This document shows, piece after piece, positions 9,009 to 17,443 of a DNA stretch of 41,404 nt; within the stretch, counting starts at the first letter, position 1, and every line of letters starts with the position of its first letter. Source of the stretch: Akkermansia muciniphila (lineage in GTDB: Bacteria; Verrucomicrobiota; Verrucomicrobiia; Verrucomicrobiales; Akkermansiaceae); contig CAMAYN010000008.1 in assembly GCA_945862285.1 (NCBI GenBank), positions 1-41,404 on the forward strand, given 5' to 3'. Both the position numbers and the translations under genes were made by a program. Under the pieces are notes generated by a model. The model worked only from the letters and a program-made list of their open reading frames with translations. It ran no database searches and was not told the DNA's origin.

Positions 9009-10388
9009 ATGGTTACGAATATATGCTGCATCGGCGCGGGCTATGTTGGGGGTCCCACGATGGCGATGATCGCTGCGAAGTGCCCACACATTCAGGTGAG
9101 CGTCGTTGACTTGAACGAAAAGCGCATCGCTGCTTGGAATTCATCCGAACTTCCCGTCTATGAACCGGGTCTCTATGAACTCGTTTCCTCATGTCGTGGG
9201 AAAAATCTTCACTTCACTACCGAAGTGCGGCAGGCCATTCGGAATGCACAAATGGTCTTCGTAGCCGTCGGCACTCCCACCAAAACCTACGGTGCGGGTG
9301 CTGGCCGCGCCGCAGATCTTTGTTACGTGGAATCGGCAGCACGCATGATCGCCGAAGAATCATCGGGCTGCAAAATCGTAGTAGAAAAATCCACCATACC
9401 TGTTCGCACAGCCGAAGCCATTCGCACGATCCTCACCGCCAATTCGGAAAACGCGCAGTTTCAAGTTCTCTCCAATCCCGAATTCCTAGCCGAAGGAACC
9501 GCTGTGGAGGACATGTTAGATCCTGATCGCATTTTGATCGGGGGAGAGCAATCACCCGAAGGGCTTGATGCGATTGAAAGCCTTGTGCAAGTTTATGCGA
9601 ATTGGATTCCACGCGAACGTATTTTAACCACCAATACTTGGTCTTCTGAGTTATCCAAGCTCGTCGCAAATGCCTTTCTTGCCCAGCGGATTTCTTCCAT
9701 CAACTCCATCTCCGCCCTTTGCGAAAAAACAGGTGCCAATGTGAATGAGGTCGCTCGCGCCATCGGTCACGATTCCCGGATCGGCCCGAAATTCCTCAAA
9801 TCATCCGTCGGCTTTGGCGGCTCCTGCTTCCAAAAGGACATCCTCAATCTCGTCTATCTCTGCGAGCATTATGGCTTGCGGGAGGTCTCCGATTACTGGA
9901 ATCAGGTCATCATCATGAACGATTGGCAAAAGAGCCGCTTTGCAAGCAACATCGTTCAAACACTCTTCAATACCGTAGCTAATAAAAAAATTGGCGTTCT
10001 CGGATTCGCCTTCAAAAAAGACACAAACGATACCCGAGAGTCCGCAGCGATCTATGTTGTGAAAGATCTCCTCATGGAAAATGCCAAAGTTGCCCTCTAC
10101 GATCCGAAAGTAGAGTGGGAGAGTATCGTCGCCGATCTCTCGTATGTAGGAGTTCCCCCAAATATCATTGAGAAAAATTTATCCTGCACAAGTAACGCTA
10201 TGGATGCCGTGAAAGATTCTCATGCCATGGTCGTTCTTACCGAATGGGACGAATTTGCTCACTTAGACTTTGCGGCAATCTATCAAAATATGTTTAAACC
10301 CGCCTTCGCATTCGATGGGCGCGGCATTCTTCCCGCAGCATCGATGCGCGAGCTTGGCTTCCAACTCTACATCATCGGCCAAGGATAA
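9009..10388 (+). CDS. ugd: UDP-glucose 6-dehydrogenase
   Basis: Oxidises UDP-glucose twice with NAD+ to UDP-glucuronate, the substrate for the UDP-xylose synthase at 3971. Seen: Rossmann motif '[13 protein letters not shown]', '[13 protein letters not shown]', 'PVYEPGL', '[20 protein letters not shown]', '[11 protein letters not shown]', and catalytic Cys273 in '[10 protein letters not shown]'. The C-terminal UDP-binding domain includes '[13 protein letters not shown]'. At 459 residues and with the [10 protein letters not shown] segment it resembles the animal/plant-like class rather than the shorter TuaD/KfiD class. It ends 4 bases before the start of the next gene. Confidence 0.95.
   Translation: MVTNICCIGAGYVGGPTMAMIAAKCPHIQVSVVDLNEKRIAAWNSSELPVYEPGLYELVSSCRGKNLHFTTEVRQAIRNAQMVFVAVGTPTKTYGAGAGRAADLCYVESAARMIAEESSGCKIVVEKSTIPVRTAEAIRTILTANSENAQFQVLSNPEFLAEGTAVEDMLDPDRILIGGEQSPEGLDAIESLVQVYANWIPRERILTTNTWSSELSKLVANAFLAQRISSINSISALCEKTGANVNEVARAIGHDSRIGPKFLKSSVGFGGSCFQKDILNLVYLCEHYGLREVSDYWNQVIIMNDWQKSRFASNIVQTLFNTVANKKIGVLGFAFKKDTNDTRESAAIYVVKDLLMENAKVALYDPKVEWESIVADLSYVGVPPNIIEKNLSCTSNAMDAVKDSHAMVVLTEWDEFAHLDFAAIYQNMFKPAFAFDGRGILPAASMRELGFQLYIIGQG
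10381..10386 (+). promoter_or_regulatory. Ribosome binding site deciding the GT4 start at 10393
   Basis: AAGGAT lies just before and within the ugd stop region, with the ATG at 10393 seven bases after AAGGA. It is one of the few clear Shine-Dalgarno-like sites in the locus. It favours the short start of this gene over the upstream in-frame codons inside ugd. Confidence 0.5.
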
Positions 10389-10392
10389 ATTT

Positions 10393-11526
10393 ATGTGTAG
10401 CATGACGAATCACTCCCGCACCAAAGTACTCATGGCGGGTGTCGTTCCTCCTCCTGTTCATGGTGCGTCTCTCGCCACGCAAGCACTGTTTGCCGCCGAC
10501 CTTTCGCCCATCGAAAAAACCATCCTCGAGATTCGCTCCAGCAAGAACCTCGAAGAAGTCGGACGTGCCTCGCTTTCTAAAATCTTCGGTCTCTTCACGA
10601 TTATTTTCAAAGCGCTTCGGCTCAAATGGAGTAGTCGTGCTAAAGTCCTCTACTACACGCCTGGCAGCGGCGCGATTGTTCCCTTCGTCCGTGACATCCT
10701 CTTCCTCGGCTGCTGTCGGCCCTTCTTCAAAAAAACCTGCCTTCACTATCACTCCGGCGGACTCGTTGATTACCTCAATGCAAATCCTGTAAGAAAATTT
10801 CTTGGCCGTCATATCTACGGCAGAAAAGCGTGGGCCATCACACTTTCCAAGCACGTTGCCGTCCCCAGCATGGACTTCGGTGCCGAGCGTGAAATCGAAA
10901 TCCCCAACGGCATCGCCATCACTGGAAAGTGCGCCGTAAAGCAACCGAGCGATACCCTACGCATCCTATTTCTTGGTAATCTCTTCGAAAGCAAAGGTGT
11001 TTTTGACCTTCTCCTTGCCTGCCAAAAAGTCACGCAACGATCTGCTAAAAAAATCCGTCTCCAATTCGTCGGCAAGTGGCCAGATCCACAAACCGAGCAA
11101 AAATTTTCCGAGCTTGTTCAAGCATCCCCTCAAGCAACAAATCTTGAAATTTCCGCACCCCGACCACTCTACGGCGATGATAAATGGCACGCTTTATCAC
11201 AAGCTGACTTATTTGTATTCCCCTCTTACTATGCTTTAGAAAATTTCCCTCTCGTTCTCCTAGAAGCTATGGCATTTGGCTTACCCGTCATTGCCACGAA
11301 TTGGCGCGGCATTCCATCCATCGTCGAAGAAGGTGTAACGGGATTCTTGCATGAGGTTGGTAACGTTGATCAACTCGCCCATCTCATCGAATTATTTATC
11401 AAAAATCCCCATTTACTCCAAGAAATGGGTGAGAAAGGTAAGTCACGCTACCTAGGTCATTTTACCTTTGAAAAACACCGGGATCTGATGATCCAAACGC
11501 TTCAAGAAGCTGGAGAAAAAGCATAA
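10393..11526 (+). CDS. Glycosyltransferase, GT4 family
   Basis: A 377-residue GT-B-fold transferase. The N-terminal half has 'VLMAGVVPPPVHGASLATQ' and the C-terminal half has 'ILFLGNLFESKGVFDLL' and the donor-site E-x7-E in 'ENFPLVLLEAMAFGLPVIAT'. It probably transfers a sugar from a nucleotide donor in the cytoplasm. The frame is open back to 10270 inside ugd. I chose ATG 10393 because AAGGA at 10381-10385 is well placed as a ribosome binding site, and the extension would overlap ugd by over 100 bases. ATG 10402 is an alternative. A cluster of lysines and arginines near residues 65-130 may aid membrane contact. Confidence 0.88.
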   Translation: MCSMTNHSRTKVLMAGVVPPPVHGASLATQALFAADLSPIEKTILEIRSSKNLEEVGRASLSKIFGLFTIIFKALRLKWSSRAKVLYYTPGSGAIVPFVRDILFLGCCRPFFKKTCLHYHSGGLVDYLNANPVRKFLGRHIYGRKAWAITLSKHVAVPSMDFGAEREIEIPNGIAITGKCAVKQPSDTLRILFLGNLFESKGVFDLLLACQKVTQRSAKKIRLQFVGKWPDPQTEQKFSELVQASPQATNLEISAPRPLYGDDKWHALSQADLFVFPSYYALENFPLVLLEAMAFGLPVIATNWRGIPSIVEEGVTGFLHEVGNVDQLAHLIELFIKNPHLLQEMGEKGKSRYLGHFTFEKHRDLMIQTLQEAGEKA

Positions 11527-11553
11527 ACTTCTTTTTTTAACAAAATTTTTATA

Positions 11554-13164
11554 ATGGCAAAGGTCTTAATAATCGCTGGAGGAGACATCTCCAAGAAGTT
11601 GCCTTTCGTTAAGACGCAATCCACGTGTCCTGCGCTCGTCCCACTAAATACTCGCGCTCTCGCTTCCTACGTGATCGAATTCTACCGCGGCAACCACGAA
11701 GTCCACCTTTTTGTTGACCAAATTTTTTACAACGAAGTTACAGCAGAGCTTCATCCCCAAAGATATGGCTATCAACTTCATGGCATCGATCGAGGTTTAG
11801 GTGTCGTTGACACATTGGAACAAGCACTTCAAGTCGTCGCTGCAGATTCCACAGTCATTGTTAATCTTGTCACTACGATTCCTGTGACCGAACCTGCACT
11901 TGGCGAAGTGCAAGGCGGTCGGCTTCCCGTTCACTCAAACACGGCGTGGTCAGCACTGTCCATCGATCCCACAAACCGGATTCATTTCCATGCAAAAGGC
12001 ACAGATCGCCCCGATGATTCGCTGGCCTTCACTGGGGTCTTTCATCTACCAGCGGATGTGGTCAAGAAATCGATAGAAAATCTCGATTGTCGCACCGACT
12101 TACTCCGCGTGGTGGAAGAAGCTTCACGCGCCACCACGCTTACCCTCAAGGAAGTCGAATGGATCGATTGTGGTCATGAAACGAATTACTATCGCAGCCG
12201 CGCGGCTCTGATTAATAGTCGCTCGTTCAATCGCCTGCGCGTAGATACCTGCCGCGGCACAATTACCAAATCTTCTACTGACCACGAAAAACTCGCTCGC
12301 GAAGTAGCTTACTACAATACTCTTCCCACCGATTTGCGGATTTTATTCCCGCGTCTTGTTGCCGTGTCGGGTGCGGATGGTCATGTAGATTCCTACGAAA
12401 TGGAATACTACGGCTATCCCAACATGGCCGAATATTTGCTTTATTGGAATCTCAGCAAAGACAACTGGTGGCGTTTTTTTGATTCACTGAATAGTACATG
12501 CGATTTATTTCGCAAACACTCCTCCTCGATAGGTCCCACGGCATACCATCATTTTCATTGGAAAAAAACCATTGATCGCATTGATTTCTATCTCGCAAAT
12601 CTCCCCGATCCACGCCTACGCTACACCCTCGAAAATGAATCAATCATCATCAACGGGCAAAAAATCGCGCCCTTGTCGGAGATGCTTGAGCTAGCACAAA
12701 AAATTATAACCAACGCCTACCGTGAAAGTGAATTTTCCACCGTCCATGGAGATCTCTGCTTTAATAATATCCTCTATGATGTCGCATCAGGAGTGATTCG
12801 TCTCATTGATCCGCGGGGTAGCTTTGGCAGCAGTATTGGCACCATCGGTGACCGCCGATACGATCTAGCCAAGCTTGCGCATTCCTCCGTCGGGCATTAC
12901 GACTACATCGTCAACGGGCATTTTCAAGTGAGCCAAACTGCACGAAAAGAATGGAATCTTGCCATCGGCTTGCGAGCCAATGCTTCATGGCTTGAGGAAA
13001 TGACCCATTGGTTCATTCGTGAGCAAAATGCCAACGTACGTGAGATTCATGTAATGACAGCGCTACTATTTCTTTCCATGTGTCCGTTGCATGCTGATGA
13101 CGCACAGCGCCAACTTGCGTTCTTTCTCCGTGGCATGTCTCTCCTTCACCAATCACTATTATAA
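11554..13164 (+). CDS. Nucleotidyltransferase-like domain fused to APH/choline-kinase-like phosphotransferase
   Basis: A 536-residue two-domain capsule-type protein. Residues 1 to about 230 look like a sugar nucleotidyltransferase fold ('VLIIAGGD', 'DTLEQALQVV', 'FTGVFHLP'), but the GxGxR loop and PKP motif are not conserved. The middle segment 'WIDCGHETNYYRSRAALI' resembles a motif I recall in capsule biosynthesis proteins. The C-terminal half has a kinase catalytic loop: His398 and Asp400 in 'HGDLCFNNIL', then Asp419 in 'LIDPRG', and 'GDRRYDLAKLAHS'. It should phosphorylate a small molecule or sugar, identity unknown. It stands 4 bases before the HAD gene and forms a set with it and the nucleotidyltransferase at 13592. 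Confidence 0.75.
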   Translation: MAKVLIIAGGDISKKLPFVKTQSTCPALVPLNTRALASYVIEFYRGNHEVHLFVDQIFYNEVTAELHPQRYGYQLHGIDRGLGVVDTLEQALQVVAADSTVIVNLVTTIPVTEPALGEVQGGRLPVHSNTAWSALSIDPTNRIHFHAKGTDRPDDSLAFTGVFHLPADVVKKSIENLDCRTDLLRVVEEASRATTLTLKEVEWIDCGHETNYYRSRAALINSRSFNRLRVDTCRGTITKSSTDHEKLAREVAYYNTLPTDLRILFPRLVAVSGADGHVDSYEMEYYGYPNMAEYLLYWNLSKDNWWRFFDSLNSTCDLFRKHSSSIGPTAYHHFHWKKTIDRIDFYLANLPDPRLRYTLENESIIINGQKIAPLSEMLELAQKIITNAYRESEFSTVHGDLCFNNILYDVASGVIRLIDPRGSFGSSIGTIGDRRYDLAKLAHSSVGHYDYIVNGHFQVSQTARKEWNLAIGLRANASWLEEMTHWFIREQNANVREIHVMTALLFLSMCPLHADDAQRQLAFFLRGMSLLHQSLL

Positions 13165-13168
13165 TATT

Positions 13169-13564
13169 ATGGCTCGTATCTGTCTCGACCTCGATGGCGT
13201 TATTGCCGAACTCAAACGCCCCGGTCAAACCTATCGGGATATCCAAGCTGTTCCCGGTGCGGTGGAAAAAGTCAAAGCGCTTAAAGCGGCTGGCCACTAC
13301 ATTATTATCCAAACCGCACGCCACATGAAAACTTGTGGTGCCAATGTAGGGCTCGTCAATGCGCGTATTGCCAAAGACACACTCGACTGGCTGGAAGCTC
13401 ACGAGATTCCGTATGACGAAATATTTTTTGGCAAACCGTGGGCACAGATCTACATCGATGACAATGGCTTCCGATTTTCCGATTGGAAAGAAATCGCCGA
13501 CGATGGCTCAAACTTGCCGGGCAATCGCGAAGAGATTGCAGGAGCTGGCGGCAACGTCGGATAA
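13169..13564 (+). CDS. EcbF/BcbF-like capsule biosynthesis HAD phosphatase
   Basis: A 131-residue minimal HAD-superfamily protein. The nucleophile motif is 'CLDLDGVIAEL' (Asp7 and Asp9), motif II is 'IIIQTARHMKT', Lys lies in 'FFGKPWAQ' and motif IV is 'IYIDDNGFRF'. This layout fits the small capsule-locus phosphatases named EcbF/BcbF. The frame is open back to 13091, but ATG 13169, four bases after the preceding stop, is the natural start. The probable role is removing a phosphate from an intermediate of the same pathway as its kinase and nucleotidyltransferase neighbours. The substrate is unknown. The C-terminal 20 residues are glycine- and glutamate-rich and poorly conserved in appearance. 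Confidence 0.82.
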   Translation: MARICLDLDGVIAELKRPGQTYRDIQAVPGAVEKVKALKAAGHYIIIQTARHMKTCGANVGLVNARIAKDTLDWLEAHEIPYDEIFFGKPWAQIYIDDNGFRFSDWKEIADDGSNLPGNREEIAGAGGNVG

Positions 13565-13591
13565 AAAAAATTTTCCCTTCACGAGAAGTTC

Positions 13592-14317
13592 ATGAATATC
13601 GTCATTCCCATGGCAGGCTTAGGTAGCCGCTTTGTCGAGGCCGGGTATCAAACGCCGAAACCCCTGCTTCCCGCTCACGGCAAAACGCTGCTTGAATGGA
13701 GCGTTGACTCCCTTCCCCTAGAACTCGCCACAAGATTGGTGTTTGTGGGTCTCAAAGAACACCGCGAACGCCTTGGGCTCGAAGAAATCATCCGCGATAT
13801 TTATCAAGAATATGATCCCTCATTTCATTGGCTCGACCACAGTACGCGTGGCCAAGCGGAAACTGTTGCCGTTGCCGCCCATCTCTATGATAAAAGTGCC
13901 GGCTTATTGATTTTTAATATCGATACCGCATTCCGCTCTTCGCAGCTTTTATCGAAGCTGAAAGACTGCGCGCATGACGGTGTTCTTGGATCGTTCTATT
14001 CCGAAGAACCAAGATTCAGTTTTGCGAGTGAAAATCAACAAGGCTACGTGACAGAAGTGAGAGAAAAAGATGTGATTTCTTCTCACGCACTCACAGGACT
14101 CTATCACTTTTCTTCTACGGCAGATTTTCTAGAAATTGCCAACGAAGCCATTGCCGCAGACGAACGCGAAAAAGGCGAGTTTTACGTAGCGCCGCTTTAC
14201 AATAAATTGATTCAGCGCGGGGCACGTTTCATCTTAGATCAATGCGAAGAACATTGGATTCTTGGCACGCCCGCCGAATACCAGCACTTCCTCGCCATCA
14301 ATCCTCCCCCACAGTGA
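13592..14317 (+). CDS. Nucleotidyltransferase of capsule type
   Basis: A 241-residue GT-A-like nucleotidyltransferase with an intact activating loop, 'IPMAGLGSRF' near residues 5-14, and 'TPKPLLP' near 23-29, plus 'HSTRGQAETV' and 'LIFNIDTAF', where the metal-binding aspartate sits. Such enzymes join NTP and a phosphorylated sugar or alcohol. In this series the kinase (11554), phosphatase (13169) and this enzyme would phosphorylate, trim and activate one compound. Whether the product is CDP-, GDP- or UDP-linked cannot be read. 'ILGTPAEYQHFLA' at the end is typical of this group. The stop overlaps the next GTG start by four bases. Confidence 0.82.
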   Translation: MNIVIPMAGLGSRFVEAGYQTPKPLLPAHGKTLLEWSVDSLPLELATRLVFVGLKEHRERLGLEEIIRDIYQEYDPSFHWLDHSTRGQAETVAVAAHLYDKSAGLLIFNIDTAFRSSQLLSKLKDCAHDGVLGSFYSEEPRFSFASENQQGYVTEVREKDVISSHALTGLYHFSSTADFLEIANEAIAADEREKGEFYVAPLYNKLIQRGARFILDQCEEHWILGTPAEYQHFLAINPPPQ

Positions 14318-15417
14318 AAGCCCCCGTCATCACCATCACCAACTATTGTCTCAATCACGTCCGATACTTCGACTGGTTGGTCACCGGATTTGGCTTGCTC
14401 CAAGAACAAGGAAAAGTGGACCTCCGCTTTAACCTTCCTGCTGCCAAAGCTGCGCTGAAACACCGCTACATTCGCTGGGGGGCGAAAGCAATCGCGCCAT
14501 CTCTGGTTAACAAAATCAATGGCGCGATGTGGTGGTTGGAAGGAACCATCGACTTCGGCGGCACGGTATCCCGCTTCGTCTTTGATGTAACTGATCACGG
14601 CCATGCCTACGCGGAAGAACTGCTGCCGCACTGCCATCGATACTTCAAGTGTCAACTGCCTGACACATTTCCCCATCCTCAGCAGATCTGTAAAAATATC
14701 AGCCGTAACATGCCTCAGGCGGCAGTGGAAAATGCGCATAAAGTTAAGCCTGCGATGTTAGGTCGCCCCTTATCAAGAGCCTTGGATTTTCGAAAAAACA
14801 TAGCCATTCTCCGCGACTGGGAATGCAAAGCGACTCAGAAAAAAAGCACCCGCATCCTCGCCTATTTTGGTGGCGATAACGATCCAGAATCTACGTCTCG
14901 CTTGAAAGATTTCCAAGGGCAATACCAACACCCGAATGTCAAACGCGGCAGTCTCGTCCGCTACCTTCGTCAATGCGGTGCGGCAAACATTGATGCACGA
15001 CTCGTTAACAGCCAAGATCCCTCCCTCATCGGCCCAGAATTAGCCGATGATGATTCATACGCAAAAACTGTGGCAGACGCGGCCTACAATTTGAATATCT
15101 CTGGCTTGAGTCTGAGCCTGCCATTTCGCTTTATAGATAGCTTTATGGTCGGCACGAGCGTTATTACTGACTCGCTTGGAATTCATTGGTATGAACCATT
15201 TGATTCGGAAGAAGTGATAGAACTCGGACTCATGGGCTATGAATTGAATGATGATGTAAATTGGCACGCCATCGAAGCACGCATTCATGAGCTAGCGCAT
15301 TCCGATGATAAAAACGATGCGGAACGTAGCAAGCATCTTCTCGATCGTTACCAACGTTTGTGGTCACCTGTAGCCTTGGCGAACTATGTTATCAACTCAT
15401 GTCAGCAAGCGGTCTAA
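14314..15417 (+). CDS. Exostosin-like putative glycosyltransferase
   Basis: A 367-residue protein without signal peptide or membrane segment. It starts at GTG 14314, overlapping the preceding stop (GTGA). The open frame extends back to 14242, but that lies inside the upstream gene. The C-terminal half, 'RILAYFGGDNDPES', 'RGSLVRYLRQCG' and then 'LPFRFIDSFMVGTSVITDS', is similar in layout to the exostosin/GT47 donor-binding region, where a PxxR-D segment precedes 'G.xPVI'. The N-terminal half resembles nothing I recognise. Coupling to the kinase/phosphatase/nucleotidyltransferase set suggests it uses the activated product of that set. The family assignment is weak. Confidence 0.6.
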   Translation: MKAPVITITNYCLNHVRYFDWLVTGFGLLQEQGKVDLRFNLPAAKAALKHRYIRWGAKAIAPSLVNKINGAMWWLEGTIDFGGTVSRFVFDVTDHGHAYAEELLPHCHRYFKCQLPDTFPHPQQICKNISRNMPQAAVENAHKVKPAMLGRPLSRALDFRKNIAILRDWECKATQKKSTRILAYFGGDNDPESTSRLKDFQGQYQHPNVKRGSLVRYLRQCGAANIDARLVNSQDPSLIGPELADDDSYAKTVADAAYNLNISGLSLSLPFRFIDSFMVGTSVITDSLGIHWYEPFDSEEVIELGLMGYELNDDVNWHAIEARIHELAHSDDKNDAERSKHLLDRYQRLWSPVALANYVINSCQQAV

Positions 15418-15450
15418 CAGCGCATTAACGATTTAATCTAACCAAAAATC

Positions 15451-16047
15451 ATGAAATTCACGAACGTTGCAAGATCATTGATCTTATTGCCCTTGCTACA
15501 CATTGCCGTTGCGCAAGAAGAGATGACAGAACCCGCCGAACTCACAAAGCTGCGCGATCAATTTAGGCTTAAGGTGGATCAGGAAATAAAACCTTGGCGT
15601 GAGCGCTACGTGCTAGAGTTGCAGAAGCTCGAAGACATTTACATCCGCGATCGAAAACTCAACGAGGCATTGATTGTGAAAAATGAAAAAGAGAGCTATC
15701 TAAGCGACGATTCGTCAAAAAAATCCAGTCTCACTTCTTCACCCGATACTGCCGCAAAAACATCTAAAATGATGACCGGTAGTGTTTGGTTAGTCTATGC
15801 TGCAGAAGATAAAAAGCGCGAAAACTTACTCGATACCTACCACTTTTTTGATTCGGAGAATGTCTTCGTTCTAAGTAGTAAGAAAAAATTCTTTTGGAAT
15901 AGCACGTCGGCCAAAAAAGCAAAAATCACCTTCATGAATGGTGATATTACATTAGCGATGGACTTTAAAAATCATACGGGAACATCACTTTATCAGGAGA
16001 AAAAATATACGATCTATCTCGCTGGTAAAGTCCCGCACGAGCAATAA
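15451..16047 (+). CDS. Small exported coiled-coil protein of Verrucomicrobial type
   Basis: 198 residues. The N-terminus is a clear Sec signal peptide (basic 'MKFTNVARS', hydrophobic 'LILLPLLHIAV', cut after AQ or near it). Residues 30-85 form an amphipathic helix, 'LRDQFRLKVDQEIKPW', 'RYVLELQKLEDIYIRDRKL' and 'NEALIVKNEKESY'. This pattern occurs in many exported Verrucomicrobial and Planctomycete proteins. A serine-rich linker follows, and the C-terminal 90 residues look like a beta-rich domain ('GSVWLVYAAED', 'DTYHFFDS', 'ITFMNGDITLAMDF'). No enzyme motif is seen. Its place between glycosyltransferase and flippase genes suggests a periplasmic or outer-membrane accessory role, which is inference. 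Confidence 0.75.
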   Translation: MKFTNVARSLILLPLLHIAVAQEEMTEPAELTKLRDQFRLKVDQEIKPWRERYVLELQKLEDIYIRDRKLNEALIVKNEKESYLSDDSSKKSSLTSSPDTAAKTSKMMTGSVWLVYAAEDKKRENLLDTYHFFDSENVFVLSSKKKFFWNSTSAKKAKITFMNGDITLAMDFKNHTGTSLYQEKKYTIYLAGKVPHEQ

Positions 16048-16096
16048 GGTGCAAAGATTTCGGTTTATGCAAAGGCCGATCTTCAAGAGCTTCGCA

Positions 16097-17443
16097 ATGA
16101 TCAAGAAATTCCTAGCCAGCGCCTCTCTCTGGTCGATCATTGGCGTAGGACTACGTGTTGGTGGTGGACTTATCACATTACCCTTAGCGCTCAAGAAGTT
16201 AAGCCCAGCCGAATTAGGACTTTACTATACTTTTGTTGGTCTAACAGGATTAGTTATGCTTTTAGACTTTGGCTTTTCGCAAACGATTGGTCGTAATGCG
16301 GCTTTCGCCATGGGCGGAGCCAAAGAATTTCAAGCCATTGGAATTCCCGAGTCGAGTGGTAACTCTGAGCCAAACTGGACACTCCTGGCAAAACTTCTCG
16401 CCGCAGTAAAAATTTGGTACCACAGCACGGGCATTTTGTTAGTCGTGCTTATGCTACTCCCTGGCAGTTTCTTTTTATTACCATTGATCAAGGCGGCAGG
16501 CCTATCGCAACATTATCTGACTTGTTGGTGGTTGTTCGCTGGAGTGACCGTTTTTTCCTTTGTATCGACGTATTGGCCAGGGTTACTATTCGGAATTGGT
16601 TCAGTAAAAAGTGCCGCAAGAATTGGCATGATTGCGCAAGGGATTGGCCTAGCGTTACTCATCGCAGCATTGCTCATGGGAGCGGGATTATGGTCTTACG
16701 CGATCAGCAGTTTTGTTAGCACGACGATTAGTCTCATCTTAACGAGAAAGGCTTTCTCTCAAGATGCAGGAAAATCCTTGCAGATCGAAATAGATCGCCA
16801 GAGCCGCAATCAAGTTCTCCTGCAACTATGGCCTATGGCATGGCGGCAGGGTTTAGTGATGATAGGAGCTTTTTTGATCCAAAGGGGTAACACGTTGATA
16901 TGCTCGCACGAGCTAGGTCTCGAGGAGACAGCGAGTTATGGACTCACGTTTAACGTTCTCAACCTCATTTTTCAGGTTATCATCATTCCACTGGGTTTAG
17001 CATGGCCTATGATCGGTAGATTACGCGTTGAGCGCGACTTTAAAAAAATCCGCAAAATTTTCTTCTTGCGACTTTATGGCGGCTTATCAGCGGCGATCAT
17101 TGTGCTTTATTGCCTCGCGCTCTGGGGTAATTGGGGTCTAGAGATTTTAGGAGCAAAAACAGATTTATTACCGACATCGTTATTGGCGCTATTGAGTGCC
17201 ATTTCGTTTCTTGAGTGCCATCATTCGCAATACGCGGGACTCGTTTTAAGCGAAAACAAAAACCCTTTTGTTTGGTCCGCCATCCTATCGGGAGTAGCAA
17301 TCTTTTGTCTATCGTGGTGGGCTGCTGATATTTGGGGCTTGCTGGGAATGATTCTAGCCCAAGGATGCGTTCAACTCGCATGGAACAATTGGTGGCCCGT
17401 GATTCGAGGTTTAAAAGGAGTTTATCCCACAAAGCTAGCATGA
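16097..17443 (+). CDS. Wzx-like polysaccharide flippase (MOP superfamily)
   Basis: A strongly hydrophobic protein with about 12-14 membrane helices, beginning 'FLASASLWSIIGVGLRVGGG'. It fits the lipid-linked oligosaccharide flippases that move undecaprenyl-diphosphate repeat units to the periplasm. The N-terminal layout 'SPAELGLYYTFVGLTGL' with 'LLDFGFSQTIGRNAA' is typical. The frame starts at GTG 16049. ATG 16097 was chosen because it opens with a short basic segment (MIKKF) before the first helix. ATG 16067 is also possible. Length from 16097 is 448 residues. Its stop overlaps the next start by ATGA. Together with the polymerase at 21683 it indicates a Wzx/Wzy-dependent assembly route. Confidence 0.85.
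   Translation: MIKKFLASASLWSIIGVGLRVGGGLITLPLALKKLSPAELGLYYTFVGLTGLVMLLDFGFSQTIGRNAAFAMGGAKEFQAIGIPESSGNSEPNWTLLAKLLAAVKIWYHSTGILLVVLMLLPGSFFLLPLIKAAGLSQHYLTCWWLFAGVTVFSFVSTYWPGLLFGIGSVKSAARIGMIAQGIGLALLIAALLMGAGLWSYAISSFVSTTISLILTRKAFSQDAGKSLQIEIDRQSRNQVLLQLWPMAWRQGLVMIGAFLIQRGNTLICSHELGLEETASYGLTFNVLNLIFQVIIIPLGLAWPMIGRLRVERDFKKIRKIFFLRLYGGLSAAIIVLYCLALWGNWGLEILGAKTDLLPTSLLALLSAISFLECHHSQYAGLVLSENKNPFVWSAILSGVAIFCLSWWAADIWGLLGMILAQGCVQLAWNNWWPVIRGLKGVYPTKLA

Noticed and set aside
10270-10392. Upstream extension of the GT4 gene
   Set aside because: It overlaps the ugd 3' end, and the ribosome binding site at 10381 supports ATG 10393.
10372-10944. 190-codon minus-strand open frame
   Set aside because: It is antisense to the GT4 gene at 10393. 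Its composition is biased (runs of E, G, R, D) as expected from an antisense frame.
13091-13168. Upstream extension of the HAD phosphatase gene
   Set aside because: It overlaps the kinase-fusion gene. ATG 13169 places the DxD motif at the usual distance from the N-terminus.
14239-14739. 166-codon minus-strand open frame
   Set aside because: It is antisense to the nucleotidyltransferase 3' end and the exostosin-like gene, with no motif.
17332-17439. Upstream extension of the GT2 gene
   Set aside because: It overlaps the flippase 3' end. ATG 17440, coupled to the flippase stop, gives the expected GT2 N-terminus.
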